In this document: positions 51,244-59,488 of the stretch, piece by piece
How the letters are laid out: each line of letters starts with the position of its first letter
How positions within the stretch are numbered: the stretch's first letter is position 1
Assembly (NCBI GenBank): GCA_025355105.1
Contig: JANYAE010000056.1
Span: 1-64,000, forward strand
Reading direction: 5' to 3'
Origin: Pseudomonadota bacterium
Lineage (GTDB): Bacteria > Pseudomonadota > Gammaproteobacteria > Steroidobacterales > Steroidobacteraceae
DNA length: 64,000 nt
Program-made: the position numbers and the translations under genes
The notes under the pieces: model-generated
What the model was told of the DNA's origin: nothing
The model's database searches: none
What the model saw: the letters and a program-made list of their open reading frames with translations, nothing else

Positions 51244-52259
51244 ACACACCAAATCCGAAGCGACGCATTGCGCTGATTGCGGCGACCGCGATCGTGGTCC
51301 TGGCACTCGCCTTCGTCTTCCTGGCGCGCGGTCGCGGCCCGGGCGAGTTGGTCCTGTACGGGAGCGTCGATATCCGCGAGGTCACGCTCGGTTTCCGGGT
51401 TGCGGGTCGGCTCGCGACGCTCAGCGTCGACGAGGGCGACACGGTCCGCGCCGGGCAGGAACTCGCGCGCCTTGACGTGACCCCCATCCAGCTGGAACTC
51501 AACGAGGCGCGGGCCAACGCCTCGGCGATCGGCGCGCGGCTCGCCTTGCTCAAGTCCGGCTATCGCGCCGAGGACGTCGAGCAGGCGCGTGCGGCGTTCA
51601 GCGAACGGAAGGCTGCGCTGACCAACGCCGAGCAGACGCTGGCGCGTCAGCAGCAGCTGCGGGGAACCGGCGCCGTCGCGGAGCGCGTCTACGACGAGGC
51701 CGTCGCCGCGACGGACCAGGCGCGCGCGCGAGTGCGCGCGGCGGAGCAGTCACTCGCGCAGTTTCAGTCCGGATACCGGCGCCAGGAGGTCGTGGAGGCC
51801 GAGGCCAATCACTCCCGCGCGATTGCGGCCGCCGCGCAGGGTGAACAGCGACTCGCCGACGCTCTGTTGCAGGCCCCGGCCGAGGGCACGGTCCTGACCC
51901 GCGCGCTGGAGCCCGGTGCCATCATCGCCGCCGGAGCGCCGGTGCTCACGATGTCGCTGCTCGCGCCGGTCTGGGCCCGCGTCTACATAAGCGAGCCGGA
52001 CCTCGGACGGGCCGCCCCGGGCCAGGCGGTGCTGCTCTACACCGACGCGCGTCCGGGCAAGCCATACCACGGCAAGGTCGGCTTCGTGTCGCCGACCGCG
52101 GAATTCACTCCCAAGAACGTCGAGACGCCGGACCTGCGCACCGCGCTCGTCTATCGCGCACGCGTCGTGGTCTCGGACCCGGACCCGGCACTGCGCCAGG
52201 GCATGCCGGTCACGGTACGCCTGGCAGCCGACGGCGGATCACCGTCGAGCGTCCGGTGA
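51240..52259 (+). CDS. ybhG: HlyD/YbhG-type membrane-fusion protein
   Basis: A 339-residue periplasmic adaptor. One N-terminal membrane helix (about 9-28) is followed by a biotinyl/lipoyl half motif, a coiled-coil hairpin (about 85-200, LNEARANASAIGARLALL, RVRAAEQSLAQF) and a beta-barrel domain. It bridges the ABC permeases to the outer-membrane factor. The start overlaps the tetR stop by 4 bases and its stop overlaps the ATPase gene, so the operon is tightly coupled. Confidence 0.93.
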   Translation: MNTPNPKRRIALIAATAIVVLALAFVFLARGRGPGELVLYGSVDIREVTLGFRVAGRLATLSVDEGDTVRAGQELARLDVTPIQLELNEARANASAIGARLALLKSGYRAEDVEQARAAFSERKAALTNAEQTLARQQQLRGTGAVAERVYDEAVAATDQARARVRAAEQSLAQFQSGYRRQEVVEAEANHSRAIAAAAQGEQRLADALLQAPAEGTVLTRALEPGAIIAAGAPVLTMSLLAPVWARVYISEPDLGRAAPGQAVLLYTDARPGKPYHGKVGFVSPTAEFTPKNVETPDLRTALVYRARVVVSDPDPALRQGMPVTVRLAADGGSPSSVR

Positions 52260-54001
52260 GCAACTCGATCGAGCTCGCCGGCGTCACGCACCGCTTTGCG
52301 GCAACGACCGCGGCCGCGCTCGAGAACGTCTCCGCGGCAATTCCGGCGGGATGCATCACCGGGCTCGTCGGCCCGGACGGTGCAGGCAAGACGACGCTGA
52401 TGCGACTGATGGCAGGACTGCTGCGGCCGAGCGCCGGGACCTTGACCGTCGGTGGCGTCAACCCGGTGGCCGCCGGTGACGAGTTGCGCGCGATGCTCGG
52501 CTACATGCCGCAGAAGTTCGGCCTGTACGAGGACCTGACCGTCCAGGAGAACCTCGATCTGTACGCGGATCTGCGCGGCGTGCTCGGCGCGCAGCGCACC
52601 GCCAGTTTCACCCGGCTGCTGTCGTTCACCGACCTCGCGGCGTTCACGGAACGCCCGGCCGGTAAGCTGTCCGGCGGCATGAAGCAGAAGCTCGGTCTCG
52701 CCTGCGTGCTGCTCGGCCGGCCAAAGATCCTGCTGCTCGACGAGCCGTCCGTCGGCGTTGACCCCATTTCGCGCCGCGAACTCTGGCGCATGGTCACGGC
52801 GCTGACGGCCGATGGCCTTTCCGTTGTCTGGAGCACCTCGTACCTCGACGAGGCCGAACGCTGCAGCCACATCCTGCTGATGAATGCCGGCCGACTGGCC
52901 TACGCCGGACCACCGGGTGCCCTCGCCGCGCGGATGGCGGGCCGCAGTCTGCAGGTGGCAGCGATCACCGGCAACCGCCGTGCGGTCCTCGTCCGTGCGC
53001 TGCACGCTCGCGAGGTCATGGACGGCGTCATCCAGGGTAGCCGCGTCCGGATTGTGCTGCGGGAAGCTGGAGTGGCACCGGCGCTCGCGCCACTCGAGGC
53101 CGGTCCCGACGCCCGTCTCGAAGTGGTAGCGCCTCGGCTCGAGGATGCCTTCATCGACATCCTCGGCGGCGGCCCGGGCGGAGACTCCGCCCTCGCCGAG
53201 GTGATGCCGCGCGTGACGGTTGACCCGGCGATCGCCCGCACCGTCATCCACGCCGACTCGCTGACCAAGCGCTTCGGCACCTTCACCGCGGCTGACCATG
53301 TCACCTTCGAAGTCCCGCAAGGCGAGATCTTCGGCCTGCTCGGCCCAAACGGCGCCGGCAAGTCGACGACCTTCAAGATGCTGTGCGGGCTGCTGGTCCC
53401 TACCGCCGGGGCCGCCAGCGTGATGGGCATCGACCTGCGCCGCCACGCGGCGCGGGCGCGCCAGCGGCTCGGCTACATGTCGCAGAAGTTCTCGCTCTAC
53501 GGCAACCTCACGGTGAGCCAGAATCTGAACTTCTTCGCCGGCATCTACGGCCTCGACGGCGCCACCCGCGCGGCAAAGATCCGCGAGATGGTGGACACCT
53601 TCGCGCTCGGCCCGTACGTCGAGGTCACTCCTGACGCCCTCTCGCTCGGGTTCAAGCAGCGCCTTGCACTCGCCTGCGCGCTGATGCACGACCCGGCGGT
53701 GCTGTTCCTCGACGAGCCGACCTCCGGCGTCGACCCGGTCACACGCCGCGAGTTCTGGGCGCACATCAACGGCGTCGTGCAAAAAGGCGTGACGGTGATG
53801 GTGACCACGCACTTCATGGACGAAGCGGAGTACTGCGACCGCATCGGGCTCGTGTACCGCGGCCAGTTGATCGCGGTCGGAGCGCCCGACGAGCTCAAGC
53901 GCGATGCGGCCTCCGCGGAGGTCCCCGACCCGAGCATGGAGGAGGCCTTCATCGCGCTCGTGGAGCGACACGACACCGAGGCGCCGGCGGTCGCCGCATG
54001 A
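52256..54001 (+). CDS. ybhF: Double ATP-binding ABC protein, YbhF type
   Basis: A 581-residue fusion of two ABC nucleotide-binding domains. Domain 1: Walker A GPDGAGKTT, signature LSGGMKQ, Walker B LLLDEPSVGVDP. Domain 2: Walker A GPNGAGKST, signature region LSLGFKQRLALA (the usual YbhF variant) and Walker B LFLDEPTSGVDP. E. coli YbhFSR exports cationic drugs and affects cefoperazone and chloramphenicol sensitivity. The start is GTG 52256, overlapping ybhG. Confidence 0.94.
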   Translation: MSNSIELAGVTHRFAATTAAALENVSAAIPAGCITGLVGPDGAGKTTLMRLMAGLLRPSAGTLTVGGVNPVAAGDELRAMLGYMPQKFGLYEDLTVQENLDLYADLRGVLGAQRTASFTRLLSFTDLAAFTERPAGKLSGGMKQKLGLACVLLGRPKILLLDEPSVGVDPISRRELWRMVTALTADGLSVVWSTSYLDEAERCSHILLMNAGRLAYAGPPGALAARMAGRSLQVAAITGNRRAVLVRALHAREVMDGVIQGSRVRIVLREAGVAPALAPLEAGPDARLEVVAPRLEDAFIDILGGGPGGDSALAEVMPRVTVDPAIARTVIHADSLTKRFGTFTAADHVTFEVPQGEIFGLLGPNGAGKSTTFKMLCGLLVPTAGAASVMGIDLRRHAARARQRLGYMSQKFSLYGNLTVSQNLNFFAGIYGLDGATRAAKIREMVDTFALGPYVEVTPDALSLGFKQRLALACALMHDPAVLFLDEPTSGVDPVTRREFWAHINGVVQKGVTVMVTTHFMDEAEYCDRIGLVYRGQLIAVGAPDELKRDAASAEVPDPSMEEAFIALVERHDTEAPAVAA

Positions 54002-55134
54002 GCCGCTCCCCCTCCGTTTCGTGGCGGCGACTGGCGGCCCTTTGTCGCAAGGAGAGCTACCAGATCGTCCGCGATCCCTCGAGCATCGTGATCGCGTTCG
54101 CGCTGCCGGTGATCCTGCTGATGATCTTCGGCTATGGCGTGAATCTCGACGCCGCACGGGTGCGCATCGGCGTGCTGAACGAGGACTCCGGACCCGACGC
54201 CGCGCTGTTCGCCGCCGCGCTCGGCGCCTCGCCGTACTTCGAGCCGCACCCCTCGACGTCGCGTGCCGAGCTCACCGACTGGCTGATTGCCGGCCGGATC
54301 CGCGGCATCGTCATCCTGCCGTCCGACTTCGGAGCGCGCCTCGCGCGTCCCGGCAGCACCGCGCCGCTCGAGCTCATCGCCGACGGCGCCGAGCCGAACA
54401 CGGCGAGCTTCGTTGCCGCGTACGTCGGCGGTGCCTGGCAGAGCTGGGCTCGCCAACGGGCGCTCGACAAGGGGGTCGCGGTCGCGCCGCCGATCGACCT
54501 GATCGCCCGCTACTGGTTCAACCCCGCTGCGCTGAGCAGGAACTTCATCGTTCCAGGGTCAATCGCGATCATCATGACCATCATCGGCGCGCTGCTGACC
54601 TCGCTCGTGATCGCCCGCGAGTGGGAACGCGGCACGATGGAGGCCCTGCTGTCGACGCCAGTGACCCGCACCGAGCTGCTGCTGTCCAAGATCCTGCCGT
54701 ACTACGTGCTCGGCATCCTGTCGATGCTGATCTGCCTCGCCATCGCGGTCTTCATATTCGGCGTGCCGTTCCGTGGCTCGCTCGCGCTCCTGATCCTTTT
54801 CACGAGCCTGTTCCTCGGCAGCGCACTGGGCCTCGGCCTGCTGCTGTCGACGGTCATGCGCAACCAGTTCAACGCCGCGCAGGCCGCGCTCAACGCCGCC
54901 TTCCTGCCGGCGATGATGCTCTCGGGCTTCGTCTACGAGATCGCGAGCATGCCGGCGCCTATCCGTGCCGTCACCTACATCATCCCGGCGCGCTATTTCA
55001 TCAGCGCGCTGCAGACCCTGTTCCAGGCAGGCTTCGTCGGCCGCATCCTGCTCGAGGACTTCCTGTTCCTGGTGGTCTCGGCGGCATTCTTCCTCGGGCT
55101 CACCGCGCTGCAGACGCGGCGCCGGCTCGACTGA
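53998..55134 (+). CDS. ybhS: ABC-2 permease, YbhS type
   Basis: A 378-residue permease. It has one N-terminal membrane helix (about 30-50), a large periplasmic domain (about 55-175) and five C-terminal helices. The motif EWERGTMEALLSTPVTRTEL is the conserved coupling region of ABC-2 exporters. It overlaps ybhF by 4 bases and lies 2 bases before ybhR; the two permeases probably form the heterodimeric channel. Confidence 0.93.
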   Translation: MSRSPSVSWRRLAALCRKESYQIVRDPSSIVIAFALPVILLMIFGYGVNLDAARVRIGVLNEDSGPDAALFAAALGASPYFEPHPSTSRAELTDWLIAGRIRGIVILPSDFGARLARPGSTAPLELIADGAEPNTASFVAAYVGGAWQSWARQRALDKGVAVAPPIDLIARYWFNPAALSRNFIVPGSIAIIMTIIGALLTSLVIAREWERGTMEALLSTPVTRTELLLSKILPYYVLGILSMLICLAIAVFIFGVPFRGSLALLILFTSLFLGSALGLGLLLSTVMRNQFNAAQAALNAAFLPAMMLSGFVYEIASMPAPIRAVTYIIPARYFISALQTLFQAGFVGRILLEDFLFLVVSAAFFLGLTALQTRRRLD

Positions 55135-55136
55135 CC

Positions 55137-56243
55137 ATGTTCAAGCGTCTGCTCACACTGATCACCAAGGAGCTGCAGCTCGCGTTCCGCGATCCGCAAA
55201 GCCGCAAGCTGCTGATCCTCCCGGTGATCCTGCAGCTCGTGCTGTTTCCGTTTGCGGCCACACTCGAGGTCAAGAACGCGACACTCGCGATCCTCGACCA
55301 GGACCACGGCGCGGAGTCGAACGAGCTCGTGCAGCGCTTGGCGGCGGCACGCGCGTTCCCTACGCCGATGCTGGTCACGAGCCAGGCGGAACTCGAGCAG
55401 GTCGTCGACGAGCAGCGGGCGCTGCTGGCGCTCGAGATCCCGTCCGACTTCTCGCGGGCGCTGGCCGCCGGCCGCGGCGCACAGCTGCTGGCGATCGTCG
55501 ACGGGCGACGCTCCAACAGCGCGCAGATCGCCCTTGGCTACGCGCAGGCCATCATCCAGGGCTACAGCGACGAGCGCTCGGCGGCGGCCGGTCGGCCGGC
55601 GCCGAGTCGCGTCGTCGTGCGCAACTGGTTCAATGCCAACCTCGACTACCGCTGGTTCATGCTGCCGGTGCTGGTCGCCATCATCACGACGCTCGGCAGC
55701 CTGATCGTCACGGCGCTGTCGATCGCGCGCGAGCGGGAACAGGGCACCTTCGACCAGCTGCTCGTCTCCCCTCTGACACCCGGCCTAATCATGCTTGGCA
55801 AGACCATCCCGGCGATTCTGATCGCCTTCGGCCAGGCGACGCTGATCGCGCTCGCGGCGGTATTCCTCTACCGGGTCCCGTTTCAGGGCTCGGTGGCGCT
55901 GCTCTACTTCAGCATGTTCTTCTACGCGCTCGCATTGGCGGGCTTCGGACTGTTCATTTCGTCGCTGTGCGAGACGCAGCAGCAGGCCTTCCTCGGCGTG
56001 TTCACATTCATGGTGCCGGCGATCACGCTCTCGGGCTTCATCTCGCCGGTCGAGAATATGCCGCTCTTCTTTCAGGGCCTGAGCTGGATCGACCCGCTCA
56101 GCCACTTCGTTCTGATTGTGAAGGGCATCTTCCTGAAAGGCTTCGGGATCAGCCAGGTGTGGCCGAATCTGTGGCCGCTGCTGTTGATCTCACTGCTGAC
56201 GATCTCCACCGCCTACTGGATGTTCCGGCGCCGGATCGCCTGA
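55137..56243 (+). CDS. ybhR: ABC-2 permease, YbhR type
   Basis: A 368-residue permease with the same layout as YbhS: one N-terminal helix, a periplasmic domain and five helices. The motif EREQGTFDQLLVSPLTPGL is the coupling region. ATG 55137 follows the ybhS stop directly. It completes the inner-membrane part of the tripartite efflux system. Confidence 0.93.
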   Translation: MFKRLLTLITKELQLAFRDPQSRKLLILPVILQLVLFPFAATLEVKNATLAILDQDHGAESNELVQRLAAARAFPTPMLVTSQAELEQVVDEQRALLALEIPSDFSRALAAGRGAQLLAIVDGRRSNSAQIALGYAQAIIQGYSDERSAAAGRPAPSRVVVRNWFNANLDYRWFMLPVLVAIITTLGSLIVTALSIAREREQGTFDQLLVSPLTPGLIMLGKTIPAILIAFGQATLIALAAVFLYRVPFQGSVALLYFSMFFYALALAGFGLFISSLCETQQQAFLGVFTFMVPAITLSGFISPVENMPLFFQGLSWIDPLSHFVLIVKGIFLKGFGISQVWPNLWPLLLISLLTISTAYWMFRRRIA

Positions 56244-56257
56244 ACGGAGCGCATGCC

Positions 56258-57715
56258 ATGTCATCCTCCTCCCGTGTCGCCGCCTGCGCCCGAAGTGGCG
56301 CCGCTCTGTTCGCCGTTCTCGCCGCTCTGCAGCTCGCCGGCTGCGCAGCCGGTCCGCGCTACGTCGCCCCCGAACCGGGCGCGCTGGCCCCTTCCGCCTA
56401 CCCGGTCACCGACCCGACGTTCTCCGGCGGCGCGCCCGTGGACCGCTGGTGGACCGCGCTCGGCGACCCGCAGCTCGACGAGCTCGTCGACCAGGCGCTC
56501 GCCGGCAACCCGGACCTGGCATCCGCCGAGGCACGCGTGCAGCAGGCCCGCGCGGGCGCCCGCATGGCGGGCGCCGCCTTCTACCCGACGGCCAACCTCG
56601 ACGGCCGGGTGAGCCGCGACAGGCTGAGCCTCAACGGCGAGAACCTCGCGCTGATCCCCATCAGGCCGAGCACCACGGAGTTCACCGACTATCGTGTCGG
56701 TTTCGACGCCGCGTGGGAGATCGACCTCGCGGGTCGTACGCGCCGCGAGGTTGAGGCGGCCGTCGCGCGTCTCGGCGGCACCGCCGAGAGCCGCAACGAC
56801 GCACGACTGGTTGTCGCTGCGGACGTGGCCGATGCCTACGTCGCCTACCGCGCGGCGGCCGAGCGCGTCGCGCTCGCGCGGCGCACGCTCTCGAGCCTGG
56901 ACGAGACCCGGCGGTTGGTCACACTCCAGGTTCGCGCCGGCGTCGTCGGCGAGGTCGACCTGCGCCGCGCCGAGGCCGACCGTGCCAGTGCCGCCGGCGC
57001 CATCCCACCGCTCGAGGCGATCGCACAGGGAGCCCTGTTCCGGCTCGCAGCCCTGACCGGCGAGCCTCTCGATGCGCTCACGCAGCGGCTCGAGGCATCG
57101 CGACCGATTCCGGCGGTGCCAGTGACGACGCCGGTGGGCCTGCCGTCGGAGCTGCTCCGGCGCCGGCCGGACGTCCGGCGCGCGGAGCGAGAACTCGCGG
57201 CGGCGACGGCCGATGTCGGCGCGGCGATCGCCGCGCAGTTTCCGCGCGTTTCTCTGGTCGGCGACTTCGGCTGGGACTCGGTCCGCTCCGGCGACCTGAT
57301 GAGTGCGGCGAGCCGTTACTGGAACGTCGCACCGCAGCTCACGCTGCCGCTGTTCGCTGGCGGGCAGCTACGTGCGCGCGCTGACGCCGCCCGGGCCGGT
57401 CGTGACGCCGCCCTCGCCTCGTACCGCGCGACGGTACGGCGGGCACTCGCGGACACCGAATCGTCGCTGATCCGGTTCGCGAACGAACGCCACCGCGAGG
57501 CGAGCCTGGCAGCCGCATCGACCAGTCTCGACTCGAGCCTGGCGCTCGAGCGGCGGCGCTTCGAGGCGGGTGATGCGTCGATGATCGACGTGCTCGCCGC
57601 CGAGCGCGCCGCGAATCTCGCCGCCGATCAGCGCGTGGCGAGCGTCAGTCAGCTGGCTCAGGACTACATCGCGCTCGGCAAGGCGCTCGGCGGCGGCTGG
57701 CAGACCGCACGCTGA
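56258..57715 (+). CDS. Outer-membrane factor lipoprotein (NodT/TolC-like)
   Basis: A 485-residue RND/NodT-type outer-membrane factor. The lipobox LAGC places the lipidated Cys at 29. Two OEP repeats follow (about 65-250 and 275-475), with long coiled-coil helices and the motif ELLRRRPDVRRAEREL. It gives the efflux system its outer-membrane exit duct. The E. coli ybhGFSR operon lacks a dedicated duct gene, so this locus is self-contained. It starts 14 bases after ybhR. Confidence 0.93.
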   Translation: MSSSSRVAACARSGAALFAVLAALQLAGCAAGPRYVAPEPGALAPSAYPVTDPTFSGGAPVDRWWTALGDPQLDELVDQALAGNPDLASAEARVQQARAGARMAGAAFYPTANLDGRVSRDRLSLNGENLALIPIRPSTTEFTDYRVGFDAAWEIDLAGRTRREVEAAVARLGGTAESRNDARLVVAADVADAYVAYRAAAERVALARRTLSSLDETRRLVTLQVRAGVVGEVDLRRAEADRASAAGAIPPLEAIAQGALFRLAALTGEPLDALTQRLEASRPIPAVPVTTPVGLPSELLRRRPDVRRAERELAAATADVGAAIAAQFPRVSLVGDFGWDSVRSGDLMSAASRYWNVAPQLTLPLFAGGQLRARADAARAGRDAALASYRATVRRALADTESSLIRFANERHREASLAAASTSLDSSLALERRRFEAGDASMIDVLAAERAANLAADQRVASVSQLAQDYIALGKALGGGWQTAR

Positions 57716-57783
57716 GTGCCGCCGCGGTCCTGCCGGCTCGACCTGTGGATGTCGTCCGGCGTTCATCTGTGCAACCATCAGCT

Positions 57784-58383
57784 ATGGCGTCACCAGCATC
57801 CCGACCGTCCGCGGACCACGCGTCGCTCGTGCAACGCGGCGCGTGCGCGCTGCTCGGGGCCTTCGGCTGGCGCTGCGTCCTCGTACCGCCGCCGGCTCCG
57901 AAGGGCATCATCGTCGTCTACCCGCACACGTCGAACTGGGACTTCATCATCGGCGTGCTGTTCAAGATCGGTGTCGGCCTGCCTGCCCGGTGGATGGGCA
58001 AAGACACGCTGTTTCGCTGGCCGGTGCGCGGACTGCTGCGCCGGCTCGGCGGCATCCCGATCAACCGCCGCGAACGCAGCGGATTCGTCGCCACGCTGCT
58101 CGCCGAGTACGAGCGCCACGACTGGATGTGGCTCGCGCTCGCGCCGGAGGGAACCCGGGCCCGCACCGATCACTGGAAGTCCGGCTTCTACCAGATCGCG
58201 GTGGCGGGGCAATTGCCGGTGGGGCTCGGCTTCATCGACTACGCGACCCGCACCGTTGGCGTCGATACCTACTTCGTGCTCAGCGGCGATCCGGCGCAGG
58301 ACTTCGCGCGGCTGCGCGCTTTCTACGCCGACAAGCATGGCCGGCGACCGCAGCATGCCGGCGACATCCGCCTGCGACCATAA
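57784..58383 (+). CDS. 1-acyl-glycerol-3-phosphate acyltransferase family protein
   Basis: A 199-residue PlsC-like acyltransferase. The catalytic HX4D appears as HTSNWD in VYPHTSNWDFI, and the acyl-acceptor motif as APEGTR. Single-domain forms like this transfer an acyl chain to lysophosphatidate or other lipids. ATG 57784 matches the usual N-terminus; ATG 57745 would add 13 residues. It lies 68 bases after the efflux operon and may be cotranscribed. Confidence 0.88.
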   Translation: MASPASRPSADHASLVQRGACALLGAFGWRCVLVPPPAPKGIIVVYPHTSNWDFIIGVLFKIGVGLPARWMGKDTLFRWPVRGLLRRLGGIPINRRERSGFVATLLAEYERHDWMWLALAPEGTRARTDHWKSGFYQIAVAGQLPVGLGFIDYATRTVGVDTYFVLSGDPAQDFARLRAFYADKHGRRPQHAGDIRLRP

Positions 58384-58449
58384 CGCTCGACCATCGATCC
58401 GCGACTTTGGCCGGCGTCACCGCACGACGGCCGCAACAGGAAGTTCTCA

Positions 58450-59427
58450 ATGAGCAGCACGGCTGAGCCCGTTCGCCCGATCCAGCTCGCCGAGATTGAG
58501 GCCGCCCGGCAGCGGATCGCGGGCATCATCGTCCGAACGCCGCTCGTGCGGCTCGAGCTCGGGCCCGGCTTTCCGGACATCCGCCTCAAGCTCGAAAACC
58601 TGCAACCGATCAATGCCTACAAGCTGCGCGGCGCGGCCAACGCGGTGGCGATGCTGCCGGATGCCGAGCGTCGTCGCGGCGTGTGGACGATCAGCGCCGG
58701 CAATGCCGGCCAGGGCGTCGCGTATGCCGCCCGCAGGGCCGGCGTGCCGTGCACGGTCGTGGTCATCGACACCGCGCCTACCGCGAAGATCGAACGGATG
58801 AAGGCGCTCGGCGCGAAGCTCGTCCCGGTACCGTTCGCGGTCGCGTGGCAGGCGATGGAGGCCCGCACCTACCCCGGCATCGAGGGCGTGTTCGTGCATC
58901 CGTTCGACGACCACGACTTCATCGCCGGCCACGGCACGATGGGACTCGAGATCCTCGAGGATGCGCCGGACACGGCGGCGGTGATCGCCGGCATCGGCGG
59001 CGGCGGTCTCGTGACCGGCCTCGGCAGCGCGATCAAGGCGCTGCGGCCGGACATCCGGGTCTGGGGGGCCGAGCCCGAGACCGCGGCGCCCGCCGCGCGC
59101 TCGTTCGCCGCCGGCTCGCCGCAGGCGTTTCCGGAGTGGCAGCCGACGTTCGTCGACGGTGCCGGCGGCAAGAGCGTCTTCCCGCGCATGTGGCAGCGGA
59201 TGCGACCGGTCGTCGACGGCAGCATCGTCGTCACGCTCGAGCAGACGAAGCGCGCGATGCGGCTGATGGCCGAGAAGGCTCGCGTCATATCCGAGGGTGC
59301 GGGCGCGCTGCCGCTGGCCGCGGCGCTCACCGGCGAGACCGGCCCCGGTCCGATCGTCGCGATCGTCTCGGGCGGCAATATCGACCTCGACAAGTACTGC
59401 GAGATCCTCGCCAGCGCGAGCAGCTGA
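58450..59427 (+). CDS. Threonine/serine dehydratase-like PLP enzyme
   Basis: A 325-residue fold-type II PLP enzyme of the IlvA/serine racemase group without an ACT domain. The PLP lysine is K58 in NAYKLRGAANA; the phosphate loop is GIGGGGLVTG; SGGNIDLDKY closes the protein. Relatives deaminate threonine or serine, or racemise serine. Most members read S-F-K at the lysine where this has A-Y-K, so specificity may differ. It is preceded by ggaag and transcribed in the same direction as the efflux operon. Confidence 0.87.
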   Translation: MSSTAEPVRPIQLAEIEAARQRIAGIIVRTPLVRLELGPGFPDIRLKLENLQPINAYKLRGAANAVAMLPDAERRRGVWTISAGNAGQGVAYAARRAGVPCTVVVIDTAPTAKIERMKALGAKLVPVPFAVAWQAMEARTYPGIEGVFVHPFDDHDFIAGHGTMGLEILEDAPDTAAVIAGIGGGGLVTGLGSAIKALRPDIRVWGAEPETAAPAARSFAAGSPQAFPEWQPTFVDGAGGKSVFPRMWQRMRPVVDGSIVVTLEQTKRAMRLMAEKARVISEGAGALPLAAALTGETGPGPIVAIVSGGNIDLDKYCEILASASS

Positions 59428-59488
59428 TCCTCGTTCGCCCGCGCGGCGTTGGCGACGCTCAGCGCAGCCCTCGCCACTCGCGCCGCGC

